Shown here piece after piece: positions 8,970-19,166 of a stretch of 64,000 nucleotides of DNA (within the stretch, counting starts at the first letter, position 1; every line of letters begins with the position of its first letter). Source of the stretch: Mucilaginibacter aurantiaciroseus (lineage in GTDB: Bacteria; Bacteroidota; Bacteroidia; Sphingobacteriales; Sphingobacteriaceae); the NCBI RefSeq assembly GCF_024055595.1, contig NZ_JAMXOF010000005.1, positions 55,729 through 119,728 of the forward strand, given 5' to 3'. The notes under the pieces are model-generated. The model saw only the letters and a list, made by a program, of their open reading frames with translations. It was not told where the DNA came from and ran no database searches. Position numbers and translations under genes: made by a program.

Positions 8970-9188
8970 AGCTATAACGCTTCCATTGTATCTCCTGATC
9001 TTAATATCCACGCACTTATTAACGAATCGCAATATCTTAGTATTTAAGTCGCCGCATTTAAAAACTTTAATGATTGCCTGCATATTGCCATTGCTGAACA
9101 ACATTGTACCGACCACTATAGATGTAACGTTAAAGACTTTGCTGTTTTACAACCGCATACAAATTTAAATATTCATTTTTTGCAATAG
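8970..9188 (+). pseudogene. Decayed PIN-domain toxin remnant
   Basis: In the frame of 9066 the stretch from about 8970 to the TAG at 9186-9188 reads NASIVSPDLNIHALINESQ, a stop at 9045, then FKNFNDCLHIAIAEQH and NVKDFAVLQPHTNLNIHFLQ. The (N)D-LHIA-A-----LT-DKDF--L pattern is the C-terminal half of VapC-like PIN ribonucleases. The N-terminal DTNV strand expected of an intact PIN domain is missing and there is an internal stop, so the toxin should be inactive. Together with the preceding remnant it forms a dead type II toxin-antitoxin locus ending 7 bases before the ComF gene. Confidence 0.55.
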
Positions 9189-9195
9189 CGTTAAA

Positions 9196-9894
9196 ATGCA
9201 AGACCTACACACTTACCTGGCCGATTTTGTGTCGCTAATATTCCCGCAGCTTTGCCCGGCCTGCCACGCCAGTTTGATGGCAAACGAAGATATTTTGTGT
9301 ACCGATTGCCTGTATAATCTGCCTTTTACCAATTTCCATCAACAGCCGGATAATATTGTTGCGCAGCAATTTTGGGGCAAGTTTAATATTGAGGCTGCTT
9401 ATGCCCTCTACTATTTTAATAAAGGCGGCAAGGTGCAAAACATGGTGCACGAGTTTAAGTATAATGGTATGCACCGTATCGGCAATAAGCTGGGTAACAT
9501 TGCGGGTAAGCAATTGATGCAAAACCCGGTATTTGCTACTGTTGATTACATTATCCCCGTTCCGCTTCACAAAAAACGGATGAAAACGCGTGGCTATAAC
9601 CAAAGCGCCTGCTTTGCCGAAGGGTTGGCCGATAGGTTAAACGCCGTTATAGAAATTGATAATTTGATCAGGACGGTTGCTACGGATACACAAACCCATA
9701 GATCACGCTTTGCCAGGTTCCAGAACATGCAGGAAGTTTTTGCAGTAGCCGATACCGATAAGTTGGCCGGGAAACATATTTTGCTGGTTGACGATATTAT
9801 CACCACCGGATCTACCTTAGAAGCTTGCGGGATAGAACTATTAAAAGTACCGGGATTAAAGCTTAGTATAGCTACGATAGCATATGCGGAGTAG
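9196..9894 (+). CDS. ComF family phosphoribosyltransferase-like protein
   Basis: A 232-residue protein with an N-terminal zinc ribbon (C20, C23, C35, C38) and a phosphoribosyltransferase fold whose PRPP-binding signature is LLVDDIITTGSTLEA; the RGYNQS motif before it is also typical. ComF/GntX proteins take part in DNA uptake and recombination in naturally competent bacteria, but many lineages keep the gene without known competence and the reaction is uncertain. No other competence gene is in the window. Confidence 0.88.
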   Translation: MQDLHTYLADFVSLIFPQLCPACHASLMANEDILCTDCLYNLPFTNFHQQPDNIVAQQFWGKFNIEAAYALYYFNKGGKVQNMVHEFKYNGMHRIGNKLGNIAGKQLMQNPVFATVDYIIPVPLHKKRMKTRGYNQSACFAEGLADRLNAVIEIDNLIRTVATDTQTHRSRFARFQNMQEVFAVADTDKLAGKHILLVDDIITTGSTLEACGIELLKVPGLKLSIATIAYAE

Positions 9895-10000
9895 TACTGA
9901 AATTAAGCGGATATTTTACTGATTAAACGATTTTGGTTTGCATACGGCATACATATCAGCTATTGGATGCCTCGCTACCCCTCAGCATCACAAATGGGGA

Positions 10001-10035
10001 AACCACTCACTAATCAACTATTCACCACTCACCAA
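10001..10035. repeat. CACTCACTAATC/ATTCACCACTCAC word repeat
   Basis: The bases just downstream of the hybrid kinase stop (minus strand) are made of the words ACTCACTAATCA, CTATTCACC and ACTCACC. The same words recur as an inverted repeat between rpsB and tsf (50305-50435). This points to a dispersed intergenic repeat family with unknown role. Confidence 0.45.
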
Positions 10036-13000
10036 TTATTGTTTCTGATACCTGCTTAGCTTTTCGAAAAGTGTGGTTGGGTCGAAAGGTTTCAGGATGT
10101 AATCGTTCATCCCGGCGTTTTCTATCTGGCCCATTTGGTTGCTCAGCATAGACGCGGTAAGGGCGATTATTGGTAATTTTTGGAAGTAGGCATCCGATTT
10201 GGAGCGGATTACACCTGTTGCTTCCAGGCCGCCCATAACAGGCATGTGAACATCCATCAGTACAACATCAAAGTTTTTGTGCATTTCAAGCTTATCAATT
10301 GCTTCCTGCCCGTTCTCGGCAAAGTCGGCAGTTGCGCCCCATTTTTTTAGCACTTTATTAATTAGCAACCTGTTTATTTGGTTATCATCAACAACCAATA
10401 CATTTATATTTAATCCTGTGTTCACGTTATTTTTTGTATTTGTTTGGTGGTTTACTAATTTATTAAAAGTTATGGTAAACCAAAAAGTTGAGCCTTCCCC
10501 AAGTACGCTGTCTACGTTTATACGTGAGTCGTGCAGTTCTATTAAACGCTTGCTAATTGCCAAACCTAAACCCGTACCACCGTAATTTCGGGTAGTATCA
10601 GCCTCGGCTTGCTTAAACAACTCAAATATGGTGTTTAATTTGTTTTTAGCAATGCCAATACCGGTATCAGATACGCCAAAGCGGATCCGTACGGTTTCTT
10701 TTGTCTGATCAATTACCTTTAAATCGATATTAACACCACCTTTGGCGGTAAATTTAACAGAATTACTCACCAAATTCAACAATATCTGAATAAGGCGGGC
10801 TCTATCGCCCAAAACTATATCGGGTACACTTTCGTCAATGTTTTGAGTGAGGTATATATTTTTCTCGTCGGCCTTATACTTCATGGAGCCTATTATGCTT
10901 TGCACCATATCGCGCATGTTTAGGTTGGCTTTCTCCAGTTCGATGTTGCCGGTCTCTATTTTTGTAAAATCGAGCACATCGTTTATCAGCGTCATTAGGT
11001 TCTCGGCCGAGAATTTCAGTATACTCAGGTTCTCTTTCTGCGATTCCAAAGGGTTATCGTTCAGCAGCAAGTGCGACATACCGATAACCGCATTTAGCGG
11101 GGTACGGATCTCGTGACTCATGACCCCTATGAACATATCCTTTGCGCGGCTTAATTGTAATGCCTCTTCTTTAGCAGATATTAGCTCCAGTTCGGCCTTC
11201 TTTTTGGCTGTGATGTCAATAATAGTTTCGATGTATTTATCCACCTTCCCATCTTCGCCCATAATAACCGAGTTGATGACCGAGATCCACAGCGGCTGCC
11301 CATCACTGCGGTATATCAGCAAGTCAACTTCAAAAGATTGTTTCTTTTCGGACAGTTCCCGTGCTTTGGTAATGATGCTCACATCAGTCAGTTCACCTTT
11401 CAACGAATCACCAAGGTGCTTGTCCTTAACATCATCGAGTGTATAGCCTGTAATTTTTTCAAAGGCATTGTTTACCCATTCAACCTTGCCCGCGCTATCG
11501 TTTATCACTACGCCACTGGTGGTTTTGCTGGCCACAAGCGAAAGCATGGTTAACTCCTCTTCCACTTTTTTACGTTCGGTAATATCTACCATCACACATA
11601 TCTGGCGCTCAACGTTACCTGTCTCGTTAAACAGCGGACTATTTGATATCAATACCCAGGCCGTCGAACCATCTCCTTTATAGATCTTTATTTCGACCTC
11701 GTAAGGCCTGTTTTCTTTAACCGCCTGTACTGCACCCTCATAAACTTCCAGATTAGTGTCCGGGCCGATAAGTTTAGTACGTGCCGTTTGCCCTTTTAGC
11801 TCTTCAATAGAGTAACCAATGATATGCTCCATTGCTTCGTTCATCCAAATAATCTCGCTTTTTGCATCACGGATCATGATCCCGCTTGGCGATTTACGCG
11901 CAGCGAAGGATAAAATCTCTACATCATGCTCGGCTTGTTTGCGGGCGGTAATATTAGTAATGATACGGATGTATTTGTCTAATGTGCCGTCCTCCGCATA
12001 AATAACCGTATTGGTAACCAATATCCATACGGCGCGGCCATCCTTGCTTGTAATGCATAGCTCAACCTCGTAGGGCTGGTTGTTTTTACGGGCTTCGGCC
12101 AATATGGCTTCGGCCTCGGCATTTTTTGGCCCCCCTTTTAAAACTTCCCCAAAAAATTTGCCCTGCACATCCTGCAGACTGTAGCCAGTTATGGTTTCAA
12201 AGGCATCGTTTATCCAAACAACTTCGTCATTAATGTTACTGATAACAACACCGTTGCGTATTTTACTGGCAACTAATGATAGTTGCCTGGTTTCGTCTAT
12301 TAAGTTTTGTTGAAAAGTAGTATCTCTGCCGCTGGCAAACCATTTGCCGCCTTTGTTAACGGCTGTCCAACTGATGTGCTTAACTTCACCGCTGCGGGTA
12401 ACTGTCTTAGTTTCCAGGTCGAAAGGCTTTTGAGATTGGATGGCATTTTCTATCAGCGGCGCATAAAGATCGCGGTTTTTGCCGGCTACAAAATCCCATA
12501 AGCTACGGCCAATGGCTTGTTCCGGAGTGTAGCCCAGGATAGTGAGCACCGCATCGTTTATGGTTTCGATATTAGAATCGGCACCGGCTATAAAATGGAT
12601 TTCGGACGAGCTGCTGAACAGGTTTGAAAACTCTTTATGCAGCTCCAGGCTTTTTTCAAGTTCCTTTTTCTGCTTCCGCAACGTAAGGTGCGACATCACC
12701 TCATCGGCCAGGGTACGCAGGGCGTCTCGCTGTTCGTCGCTAAGATGTTTTACTTTTTGGTCGAATATGCAAAGAGTACCAATGCGATATCCGTCGGGGT
12801 CTATCAATGGTACGCTCGCGTAAAAGCGGATACCAAATTCGCCGGTAACCATCTCTGCTTCGCAAAACAATTCGTTTTGGGTAGTATCAGGTACTACTAC
12901 AAGCTGATCTGTTAAAATGGTGTGCCTGCAAAAGGAATCAGAGATAGGGACAGACTCGATATCCAACCCTACCCTTGATTTAAACCATTGCCTTTTATCA

Positions 13001-13164
13001 TCTATAAAAGATATAAAAGCCAATGGCGCCTGGCATATATAGGAAGCCAAACGGGTGATAGCATCATACTCTTTCTCGGGCAAAGTATCCAATACGCCGT
13101 ATGAGTTAAGCGCTTGTAATCGCTTACTTTCAATATCCAAAGAGTTTTCCGGCGCTTCCCCCAT
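10036..13164 (-). CDS. Cytoplasmic hybrid histidine kinase: GAF, four PAS, HisKA, HATPase, receiver
   Basis: A 1042-residue soluble sensor with no membrane segment. In order: GAF domain (about 25-165), four PAS domains each followed by a PAC-like WI--SNS-- segment (about 180-665), HisKA with H-box MSHEIRTPLNAVIG (about 680-745), HATPase with N box (LNLVSNSVKFT), DTGIGI and GGTGLGLAIS, then a receiver (about 921-1042) with phospho-acceptor Asp971 in LMDVHMP. There is no Hpt domain and no output regulator next door, so the phosphorelay partner must be elsewhere. The N-terminal GAF and repeated PAS units suggest sensing of intracellular redox, light or ligand cues; the signal is unknown. It ends the block upstream of glyA in the same direction (14-base gap). 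Confidence 0.92.
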   Translation of the reverse strand: MGEAPENSLDIESKRLQALNSYGVLDTLPEKEYDAITRLASYICQAPLAFISFIDDKRQWFKSRVGLDIESVPISDSFCRHTILTDQLVVVPDTTQNELFCEAEMVTGEFGIRFYASVPLIDPDGYRIGTLCIFDQKVKHLSDEQRDALRTLADEVMSHLTLRKQKKELEKSLELHKEFSNLFSSSSEIHFIAGADSNIETINDAVLTILGYTPEQAIGRSLWDFVAGKNRDLYAPLIENAIQSQKPFDLETKTVTRSGEVKHISWTAVNKGGKWFASGRDTTFQQNLIDETRQLSLVASKIRNGVVISNINDEVVWINDAFETITGYSLQDVQGKFFGEVLKGGPKNAEAEAILAEARKNNQPYEVELCITSKDGRAVWILVTNTVIYAEDGTLDKYIRIITNITARKQAEHDVEILSFAARKSPSGIMIRDAKSEIIWMNEAMEHIIGYSIEELKGQTARTKLIGPDTNLEVYEGAVQAVKENRPYEVEIKIYKGDGSTAWVLISNSPLFNETGNVERQICVMVDITERKKVEEELTMLSLVASKTTSGVVINDSAGKVEWVNNAFEKITGYTLDDVKDKHLGDSLKGELTDVSIITKARELSEKKQSFEVDLLIYRSDGQPLWISVINSVIMGEDGKVDKYIETIIDITAKKKAELELISAKEEALQLSRAKDMFIGVMSHEIRTPLNAVIGMSHLLLNDNPLESQKENLSILKFSAENLMTLINDVLDFTKIETGNIELEKANLNMRDMVQSIIGSMKYKADEKNIYLTQNIDESVPDIVLGDRARLIQILLNLVSNSVKFTAKGGVNIDLKVIDQTKETVRIRFGVSDTGIGIAKNKLNTIFELFKQAEADTTRNYGGTGLGLAISKRLIELHDSRINVDSVLGEGSTFWFTITFNKLVNHQTNTKNNVNTGLNINVLVVDDNQINRLLINKVLKKWGATADFAENGQEAIDKLEMHKNFDVVLMDVHMPVMGGLEATGVIRSKSDAYFQKLPIIALTASMLSNQMGQIENAGMNDYILKPFDPTTLFEKLSRYQKQ

Positions 13165-13178
13165 TTATTACTGTAACG

Positions 13179-14453
13179 TTAATCCTTGTACAACGGAAAG
13201 TCTTCCATTAACTTATGAACCTTTTTACGGATTTTCTTAATAGAAGTTTCGTTTTCAGGATCTAATAATACCGCATCTATCAGGTCAACAATGGTTTCCA
13301 TATGCTTCTCTTTTAGGCCACGGGTGGTTATAGCAGCAGTACCAACACGGACACCCGATGTTACAAACGGCGATTTATCATCATAAGGTACCATATTTTT
13401 ATTTGCGGTGATATCTGCCTTTACAAGGGCGTTCTCGGCGGCTTTACCGGTGATGTTTTTATTACGAAGGTCTATCAGGATCAGGTGATTATCAGTACCG
13501 CCTGAGATAATATCATAACCTTTAGCAACTAACGCTTTCGCCATTGCGGCACCGTTTAGTTTAACCTGGGTAATGTATTTCATATAGCTGTCAGACAATG
13601 CCTCGCCAAAAGCAATTGCCTTAGCAGCGATGATATGTTCTAACGGGCCACCCTGTGTACCCGGGAACACCGCCATATCTAACAATGCCGACATCATTTT
13701 AACCTCGCCTTTTGGTGTTTTTAAACCCCATGGGTTTGCAAAATCTTTACCTAAAAGGATAAGCCCGCCACGCGGGCCGCGTAATGTTTTGTGGGTAGTG
13801 GTAGTAACAATATGTACATGCGGAAGTGGATCTGTTAGCAAACCACGGGCAATTAAGCCTGCCGGGTGGCTAATATCTGCCAGTACCAAAGCGCCAACTT
13901 TGTCAGCAACTTTACGGATAAAGGCATAATCCCAATCGCGCGAGTAGGCCGAAGCACCGCAGATGATCAGTTTTGGTTTTTGCTCCAAAGCAACTTTTTC
14001 AAGCTGCTTGTAGTCGATAAGGCCGGTTTCTTTTACAACACCGTAAAAATGCGGTTCGTATAGTTTACCCGAAAAATTTACAGGTGAACCATGTGTTAAA
14101 TGCCCACCATGAGAAAGATCGAAACCTAATATTTTATCGCCGGGATTTAGCACCGCAAGCATTACTGCCGCATTTGCCTGCGCGCCGCTGTGTGGCTGCA
14201 CGTTTGCCCACTCGGCATTAAACAATTGTTTGGCGCGCTCAATAGCAATGGTCTCAATTTCATCAACCACCTCGCAGCCGCCATAATAGCGCTTGCCCGG
14301 TAAGCCTTCGGCGTATTTGTTGGTAGCCACAGAACCTGCTGCTTCCATTACCTGCCTGCTTACAAAGTTTTCTGATGCAATAAGCTCAATTCCTTCTTCC
14401 TGGCGTTGTTGCTCTTCGTCTAACAACTTAAATATTAATTTGTCTCTTTTCAT
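13179..14453 (-). CDS. glyA: Serine hydroxymethyltransferase
   Basis: PLP enzyme that interconverts serine and glycine while charging tetrahydrofolate with a one-carbon unit. The PLP lysine is K222 in [14 protein letters not shown]; the N-terminal [10 protein letters not shown] and the YYGGCE motif are also canonical. The 424-residue length is normal. It lies between scpA (upstream, across a repeat-rich spacer) and the hybrid kinase. Confidence 0.98.
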   Translation of the reverse strand: MKRDKLIFKLLDEEQQRQEEGIELIASENFVSRQVMEAAGSVATNKYAEGLPGKRYYGGCEVVDEIETIAIERAKQLFNAEWANVQPHSGAQANAAVMLAVLNPGDKILGFDLSHGGHLTHGSPVNFSGKLYEPHFYGVVKETGLIDYKQLEKVALEQKPKLIICGASAYSRDWDYAFIRKVADKVGALVLADISHPAGLIARGLLTDPLPHVHIVTTTTHKTLRGPRGGLILLGKDFANPWGLKTPKGEVKMMSALLDMAVFPGTQGGPLEHIIAAKAIAFGEALSDSYMKYITQVKLNGAAMAKALVAKGYDIISGGTDNHLILIDLRNKNITGKAAENALVKADITANKNMVPYDDKSPFVTSGVRVGTAAITTRGLKEKHMETIVDLIDAVLLDPENETSIKKIRKKVHKLMEDFPLYKD

Positions 14454-14487
14454 TGTTGTATGTAAAACGCTGCTAATTTAGATATTA

Positions 14488-14603
14488 AGATTAGATTTGA
14501 GATGGGAGATATGAGATTTGAGATGAAAATACATTATTCGAGCTTACAAATTGTTTCATTAACGTAACTTGTCTCATATCTCACATCTAAATTCTCAAAT
14601 CTT
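14488..14603. repeat. Inverted repeat of GATTTGAGAT/GATATGAGAT words
   Basis: Left part (14488-14525) has variants of GATTTGAGATGGGAGATATGA; right part (14571-14603) has the complement TCTCATATCTCACATC ... TCTCAAATCTT. The two can pair over about 30 bases with mismatches. The right arm runs into the last codons of scpA, so the hairpin sits exactly at the scpA 3' end and could act as a terminator or mRNA stabiliser, although it lacks a clear U tract. A different word family with the same design occurs at 6262 and at 50305. Confidence 0.55.
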
Positions 14604-15344
14604 CCCCTTAGGCACTATCCAAAAATTATTGTATCCTAACCCAACAGTTATATCTATCATTTCCTGCTGAAGCATCTCCAGCACTGCTAAAAAATTATAT
14701 ACAAAGTGTACCTTGTTATCGCTGTTGCCGGCGATATTCTTAAAATCCATTTTTTTGTTAATGCGCAGCAGGTTGTTGATGGCTTCCTTCTGCTTTTCAA
14801 TGGTATACGGATATTGCACCACCGTGTGGTGCACTTCTTCGGTACGGGTCATATACTGGCGCATCATGCGGTTATAAACCATCATTAGCTTGTAAAGGTT
14901 TAGTTCTGATAGCTCCTCGCCGGGCACGGCAACTTTTTCTACCTGTTCCAAGTCATGCTTAATATTGCCGCGTTTTTCCTGCTGAAAGCGCTCGTCCTCA
15001 AACGGGCGGATCTCATCGCAAAGCATCTTAAACTTTTTGTACTCTATCAGTTTGCGGATCAGCCCCTCTTTGGTATCCAGCTCGTTCTCTTCTTCATCGG
15101 CAATGTATCGCGGCAGCAACATTTTGGCTTTGATACGCATCAGTGTGGCGGCAACAAATATAAATTCGCTGGCTAATTCCATATTCAGCACGGTCATCTG
15201 GTGGATGTAATGCAGGAAATCGTCGGTAATTTTAGCGATGGGGATATCGTGAATATCAAGCTCATCGCGCTCGATAAAAAACAGCAAAAGATCAAAAGGC
15301 CCTTCAAACTGCGATAACTTTATGGAGAACCCATCTTCGGTCAT
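14595..15344 (-). CDS. scpA: Segregation and condensation protein A
   Basis: Kleisin subunit of the SMC-ScpAB condensin that compacts and segregates the chromosome. The N-terminus FEGPFDLLLFFIERDELDI is the conserved ScpA signature that binds the SMC neck; the C-terminal winged helix binds the SMC head. The 249 residues match the family. scpB is not in the window. Divergent from dxs across about 136 bases. Confidence 0.93.
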   Translation of the reverse strand: MTEDGFSIKLSQFEGPFDLLLFFIERDELDIHDIPIAKITDDFLHYIHQMTVLNMELASEFIFVAATLMRIKAKMLLPRYIADEEENELDTKEGLIRKLIEYKKFKMLCDEIRPFEDERFQQEKRGNIKHDLEQVEKVAVPGEELSELNLYKLMMVYNRMMRQYMTRTEEVHHTVVQYPYTIEKQKEAINNLLRINKKMDFKNIAGNSDNKVHFVYNFLAVLEMLQQEMIDITVGLGYNNFWIVPKGKI

Positions 15345-15480
15345 ATGTCAAAAATACAGCTATTTACATTTAAAAAGATTATAAATTATGAAAATCAAAA
15401 CAATAATTACCTTTAATATATTCCAATTATTAGTAATTAAATAGCTTACTTTGTGAGTTATAAAAGAGTGAATATCATAC

Positions 15481-17412
15481 ATGCAGGTACCCGCCGGTGA
15501 ATTTTTAAAACGCATCAACTATCCATCTGATTTAAAGGAATTTAAAGAGGACGAACTGGAGCAGGTGTGTAACGAGCTGCGCCAATATATTATTGATGTA
15601 GTATCGGTTAACGGTGGCCATTTTGCCGCCAGCCTTGGTACTGTAGAGCTTACCGTAGCCCTGCAGTACGTACTAAACACCCCGTACGACCAATTGGTAT
15701 GGGATGTTGGGCACCAGGCATACGGCCACAAAATTTTGACAGGCCGCCGCGAAAATTTCCACACCAACCGTGTTTACAAAGGCATTAGCGGTTTCCCAAA
15801 ACGCAGCGAAAGCATTTTCGACACTTTTGGCGTGGGCCACTCGTCTACCTCAATTTCGGCAGCACTGGGTATGGCCGTTGCATCACAATACAAAGGCGAA
15901 ACCGACAGGCAGCACGTAGCCGTTATTGGCGATGGCGCCATGACTGCCGGGCTTGCCTTTGAAGCGCTTAATCATGCCGGTATCGAAAACTCGAACATCC
16001 TGGTGATCCTGAACGACAATAACATGTCGATAGACCCGAATGTTGGGGCGCTAAAGGAATACCTCACCGATATTACCACATCTAAACCCTATAACCGTTT
16101 CCGCGATGATATAGCCACCGTGCTTACCAAGATCTCATCAATGGGGCCGGATGCCTTTAAGTTTGCCAAGAAGATCGAAAAGAGCATAAAAGGCACCCTG
16201 CTTAAACGCAGCAACTTTTTTGAGGCACTTAAATTCCGCTATTTTGGCCCGGTTGACGGCCACGATGTAAAACATTTAGTGAAATTATTGCAAGATCTTA
16301 AAGATATCCCCGGCCCTAAGCTACTGCATTGCGTTACCGTTAAAGGCAAAGGCTATGCACTGGCCGAAAAGGACCAAACCAAATGGCACGCCCCCGGCTT
16401 GTTCGACAAGATAACCGGCGAAATAAAGAAAACAAAGTACGATAAGCCACAGCCGCCTAAATACCAGGACGTGTTTGGCCATACTATTATAGAACTTGCC
16501 GAGGCTAACCCTAAAATTATGGGTATTACCCCGGCTATGCCATCGGGTTGTTCATTAAACCTGATGATGAAGGCTATGCCAAACCGCGCGTTTGACGTAG
16601 GTATTGCCGAGCAGCATGCCGTAACTTTTAGCGCGGGCTTAGCTACACAGGGGCTTGTGCCTTTTTGTAACATCTACTCCAGCTTTATGCAGCGCGCTTA
16701 CGACCAGGTGATACATGATGTGGCCCTGCAAAAACTTAACGTGGTATTTTGCCTTGACCGTGCCGGTTTTGCCGGTGCCGATGGCGGAACGCACCATGGC
16801 GCATACGATATCGCCTACATGCGGTGCATCCCAAATATGACGGTATCTGCCCCCATGAATGAGGAAGAGCTGCGTAACCTGATGTACACCGCCCAGTTAG
16901 ATAATATGGGGCCGTTTGTGATCCGTTACCCGCGTGGTAATGGGGTGATGGTTGACTGGCAACGCCCTTTAAAGGCTATCCCGGTTGGTAAAGGCCGCAT
17001 GATATGCGAAGGTGAAGAAGTAGCCATTATAAGCTTTGGTGCGATAGGTAACGAAGCCGTTAAGGCAACCGTTACGCTGAATACCGAAGGTTATTATCCG
17101 GCACACTACGACCTGCGTTTTGTAAAACCGCTTGACAAAGCCTTGCTGCATGACATCTTCAAGAAATTCAATCATATTGTAACGGTTGAGGATGGATGCA
17201 TTGAAGGTGGAATGGGCACCGCCATATTAGAATTTATGGCCGATAACAATTACCAGGCACAGGTAACCCGTTTAGGTATCCCCGACCTTGTTGTTGAACA
17301 TGGTGAACAACCTGAACTTTGGGCCGAATGCGGGTACGATGCCGCGGGCATTGCAGAGCAGGTTAAAAAGAACGCCATTAAAAGAGATAACACGCATATT
17401 ATAGCGTCGTAA
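15481..17412 (+). CDS. dxs: 1-deoxy-D-xylulose-5-phosphate synthase
   Basis: First enzyme of the non-mevalonate isoprenoid pathway: thiamine-diphosphate dependent condensation of pyruvate and glyceraldehyde 3-phosphate. The TPP motif runs from GDGAMTAGLAFEAL to NDNNMSI (about residues 155-185), the catalytic Glu is in GIAEQHAVTFSAG, and the C-terminal transketolase domain is complete. Length of 643 residues is typical. It ends 16 bases before a perfect bidirectional terminator shared with the convergent M28 peptidase gene. Confidence 0.98.
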   Translation: MQVPAGEFLKRINYPSDLKEFKEDELEQVCNELRQYIIDVVSVNGGHFAASLGTVELTVALQYVLNTPYDQLVWDVGHQAYGHKILTGRRENFHTNRVYKGISGFPKRSESIFDTFGVGHSSTSISAALGMAVASQYKGETDRQHVAVIGDGAMTAGLAFEALNHAGIENSNILVILNDNNMSIDPNVGALKEYLTDITTSKPYNRFRDDIATVLTKISSMGPDAFKFAKKIEKSIKGTLLKRSNFFEALKFRYFGPVDGHDVKHLVKLLQDLKDIPGPKLLHCVTVKGKGYALAEKDQTKWHAPGLFDKITGEIKKTKYDKPQPPKYQDVFGHTIIELAEANPKIMGITPAMPSGCSLNLMMKAMPNRAFDVGIAEQHAVTFSAGLATQGLVPFCNIYSSFMQRAYDQVIHDVALQKLNVVFCLDRAGFAGADGGTHHGAYDIAYMRCIPNMTVSAPMNEEELRNLMYTAQLDNMGPFVIRYPRGNGVMVDWQRPLKAIPVGKGRMICEGEEVAIISFGAIGNEAVKATVTLNTEGYYPAHYDLRFVKPLDKALLHDIFKKFNHIVTVEDGCIEGGMGTAILEFMADNNYQAQVTRLGIPDLVVEHGEQPELWAECGYDAAGIAEQVKKNAIKRDNTHIIAS

Positions 17413-17428
17413 TAACAATTCGATATCC

Positions 17429-17464
17429 AACAAGAAAGCCGCTTGATCAAGCGGCTTTCTTGTT
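17429..17464. terminator. Perfect 36-bp palindromic bidirectional terminator
   Basis: Each half is 18 bases (AACAAGAAAGCCGCTTGA and its exact complement), centred between 17446 and 17447, with A-rich and T-rich outer ends. It lies between the convergent dxs and M28 peptidase genes and can terminate both. Confidence 0.9.
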
Positions 17465-17479
17465 ATAATTCAACGAACC

Positions 17480-19054
17480 TTACCTAACCGTTGTAGCCGG
17501 TGGAAGGGTTGGCAATGCTTTACGTGGGATCATATCCTTACGTTCTGATGTATTGTAAACAAAAGATGCTACAATGGTAGCGGCTTGCTTTAAATCATCT
17601 TCGCTTAAGCGATCGTAGGTGTCCTGGTTACTGTGGTGGGTACGGGTGTTATAATCCATACCATCCTGAATAAACTGGAAGCCCGGAAGGCCAACCGCAT
17701 CAAACGACTGGTGATCTGTACCGCCTGTATTGCTTACGGTTACTGTAGTAGCACCAAGATCTTTAAAAGGCGCTAACCATTCTTTAAATATCGACCCTGC
17801 TGCGCTGTCGCCCTGTAAGTAAATACCACGGATCTTACCGGTACCGTTATCCAGGTTGTAATAAGCGTCCAATTTAGCTTGCTCTGGTTTTAACACCATC
17901 GTTTTAGGGTCGCCAAAGTGCGCGGCCACGTAACCACGTGAGCCAAACAAACCTTGCTCCTCGCTGCTCCAAAGGGCAATGCGGATAGTACGTTTGGGTT
18001 TAAAACCGATAGTTTTCAGGATACGCATAGCCTCCATCATTACCGCGCTGCCGGCAGCATTATCTGTTGCGCCGGTTGCACCATGCCATGAATCTAAGTG
18101 GCCACCTATCATGATAACCTGGTCTTTCAATTTTTTATCTGTACCCGGTATTTCGGCAACTACGTTGTAGCCCTGCATATCATTAGTGAAAAATTCAGTT
18201 TTAATGTCAGCCTCCATAGTTACCTTTTGGCCCGCTTTCACCAAACGTAAAATACGCAGGTAATCTTCGCCGCTGGTTTCTAATTCGGGGGCAACTGCTT
18301 TAGCAGTATCTGCATATGATGCACCATTGGTAGTAAATGTAGTACCATAGTTACCACGGCCCTGTACTAATATCAACCCCACTTTTTCGTCCACTAAAAA
18401 CTTGCTGATAGCACCGCGCATCGCCATCATTTTACGACGTGCAGCCATTTGGGGGCTGTTTGGATCGAACTGGCGGCGCGCGCCACCGGCAGGAGCCATA
18501 GTAGCGGCAGCCATTTTATCAAGTTCTTCGTCGGTGTAACGGGAAAGATCTGCCTTGGTACCCGGCGTTAATTTTGCCTGGCTATCAAAAATTACAATTT
18601 TACCCGCAAGTTTGCCTTTGTATTTGTCAAGATCGGTAGTAGTATCGGCTTTCACTAACACAACATCACCTTTTATAGGGCCGTTTGTGCCTGGTGTCCA
18701 TGCTTTGGGAATTGCAATGATAGCATGATAGTAAGGTACAGTAATAGCGGCATAGTTCTTTTGAACTTCCCAACCTTTACCAAATTTGCCCCATGGCTCT
18801 AATTTAGAATTTACCATGCCCCAGGTTTTTAGCTGGTTAACAGCCCAATCCTGCGCGCGTTTTAAACCCGGTGAATTAGCCAGACGCGGGCCGGAAACAT
18901 CTGTTAAATAGAAAGCGGTTTCCATTACTTTTGAATGGTTCATCCCTTCTTCACGAATTTTTTGGACGGCGGCCTGGTCAACAGTTTCCTGCGCGAACGC
19001 AGTTCCTGCTATACCTGTAATGGCCATACAAGTGTAGAGTAATTTTAATTTCAT
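17480..19054 (-). CDS. Secreted M28 family zinc aminopeptidase with PA domain
   Basis: Begins with a signal peptide (MKLKLLYTCMAITGIAGTAFAQ). A protease-associated insert (about residues 130-270) precedes the M28 catalytic domain. Zinc ligands and catalytic residues are visible in GGHLDSWHGATGATDNAAG (His, Asp, Asp) and SSEEQG (Glu pair), with a C-terminal His in RTHHSNQDTYD. M28 enzymes release N-terminal amino acids or cleave dipeptides; the substrate is unknown. The internal stretch at about 180-215, rich in Ala, Arg and Met, is a variable loop. Convergent with dxs. Confidence 0.9.
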   Translation of the reverse strand: MKLKLLYTCMAITGIAGTAFAQETVDQAAVQKIREEGMNHSKVMETAFYLTDVSGPRLANSPGLKRAQDWAVNQLKTWGMVNSKLEPWGKFGKGWEVQKNYAAITVPYYHAIIAIPKAWTPGTNGPIKGDVVLVKADTTTDLDKYKGKLAGKIVIFDSQAKLTPGTKADLSRYTDEELDKMAAATMAPAGGARRQFDPNSPQMAARRKMMAMRGAISKFLVDEKVGLILVQGRGNYGTTFTTNGASYADTAKAVAPELETSGEDYLRILRLVKAGQKVTMEADIKTEFFTNDMQGYNVVAEIPGTDKKLKDQVIMIGGHLDSWHGATGATDNAAGSAVMMEAMRILKTIGFKPKRTIRIALWSSEEQGLFGSRGYVAAHFGDPKTMVLKPEQAKLDAYYNLDNGTGKIRGIYLQGDSAAGSIFKEWLAPFKDLGATTVTVSNTGGTDHQSFDAVGLPGFQFIQDGMDYNTRTHHSNQDTYDRLSEDDLKQAATIVASFVYNTSERKDMIPRKALPTLPPATTVR

Positions 19055-19166
19055 AATGAGCGTCAGTTAAGTTTGAGCAAACTTATCTATTTGTGCTATA
19101 ATTTCTTAAGTATCGATTTAACAAAGTTGTTACAAGTGATAATTAGTTTTGAGTTATATCTGAACT

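Noticed and set aside
8901..9116. 71-residue minus-strand gene
   Set aside because: Antisense to the toxin-antitoxin remnants; Phe/Lys-rich composition follows from the A-rich plus strand.
11050..11500. Plus-strand frames within the hybrid kinase gene
   Set aside because: Shadows of the minus-strand PAS/HisKA coding region, with Ser/Leu-rich low-complexity products.
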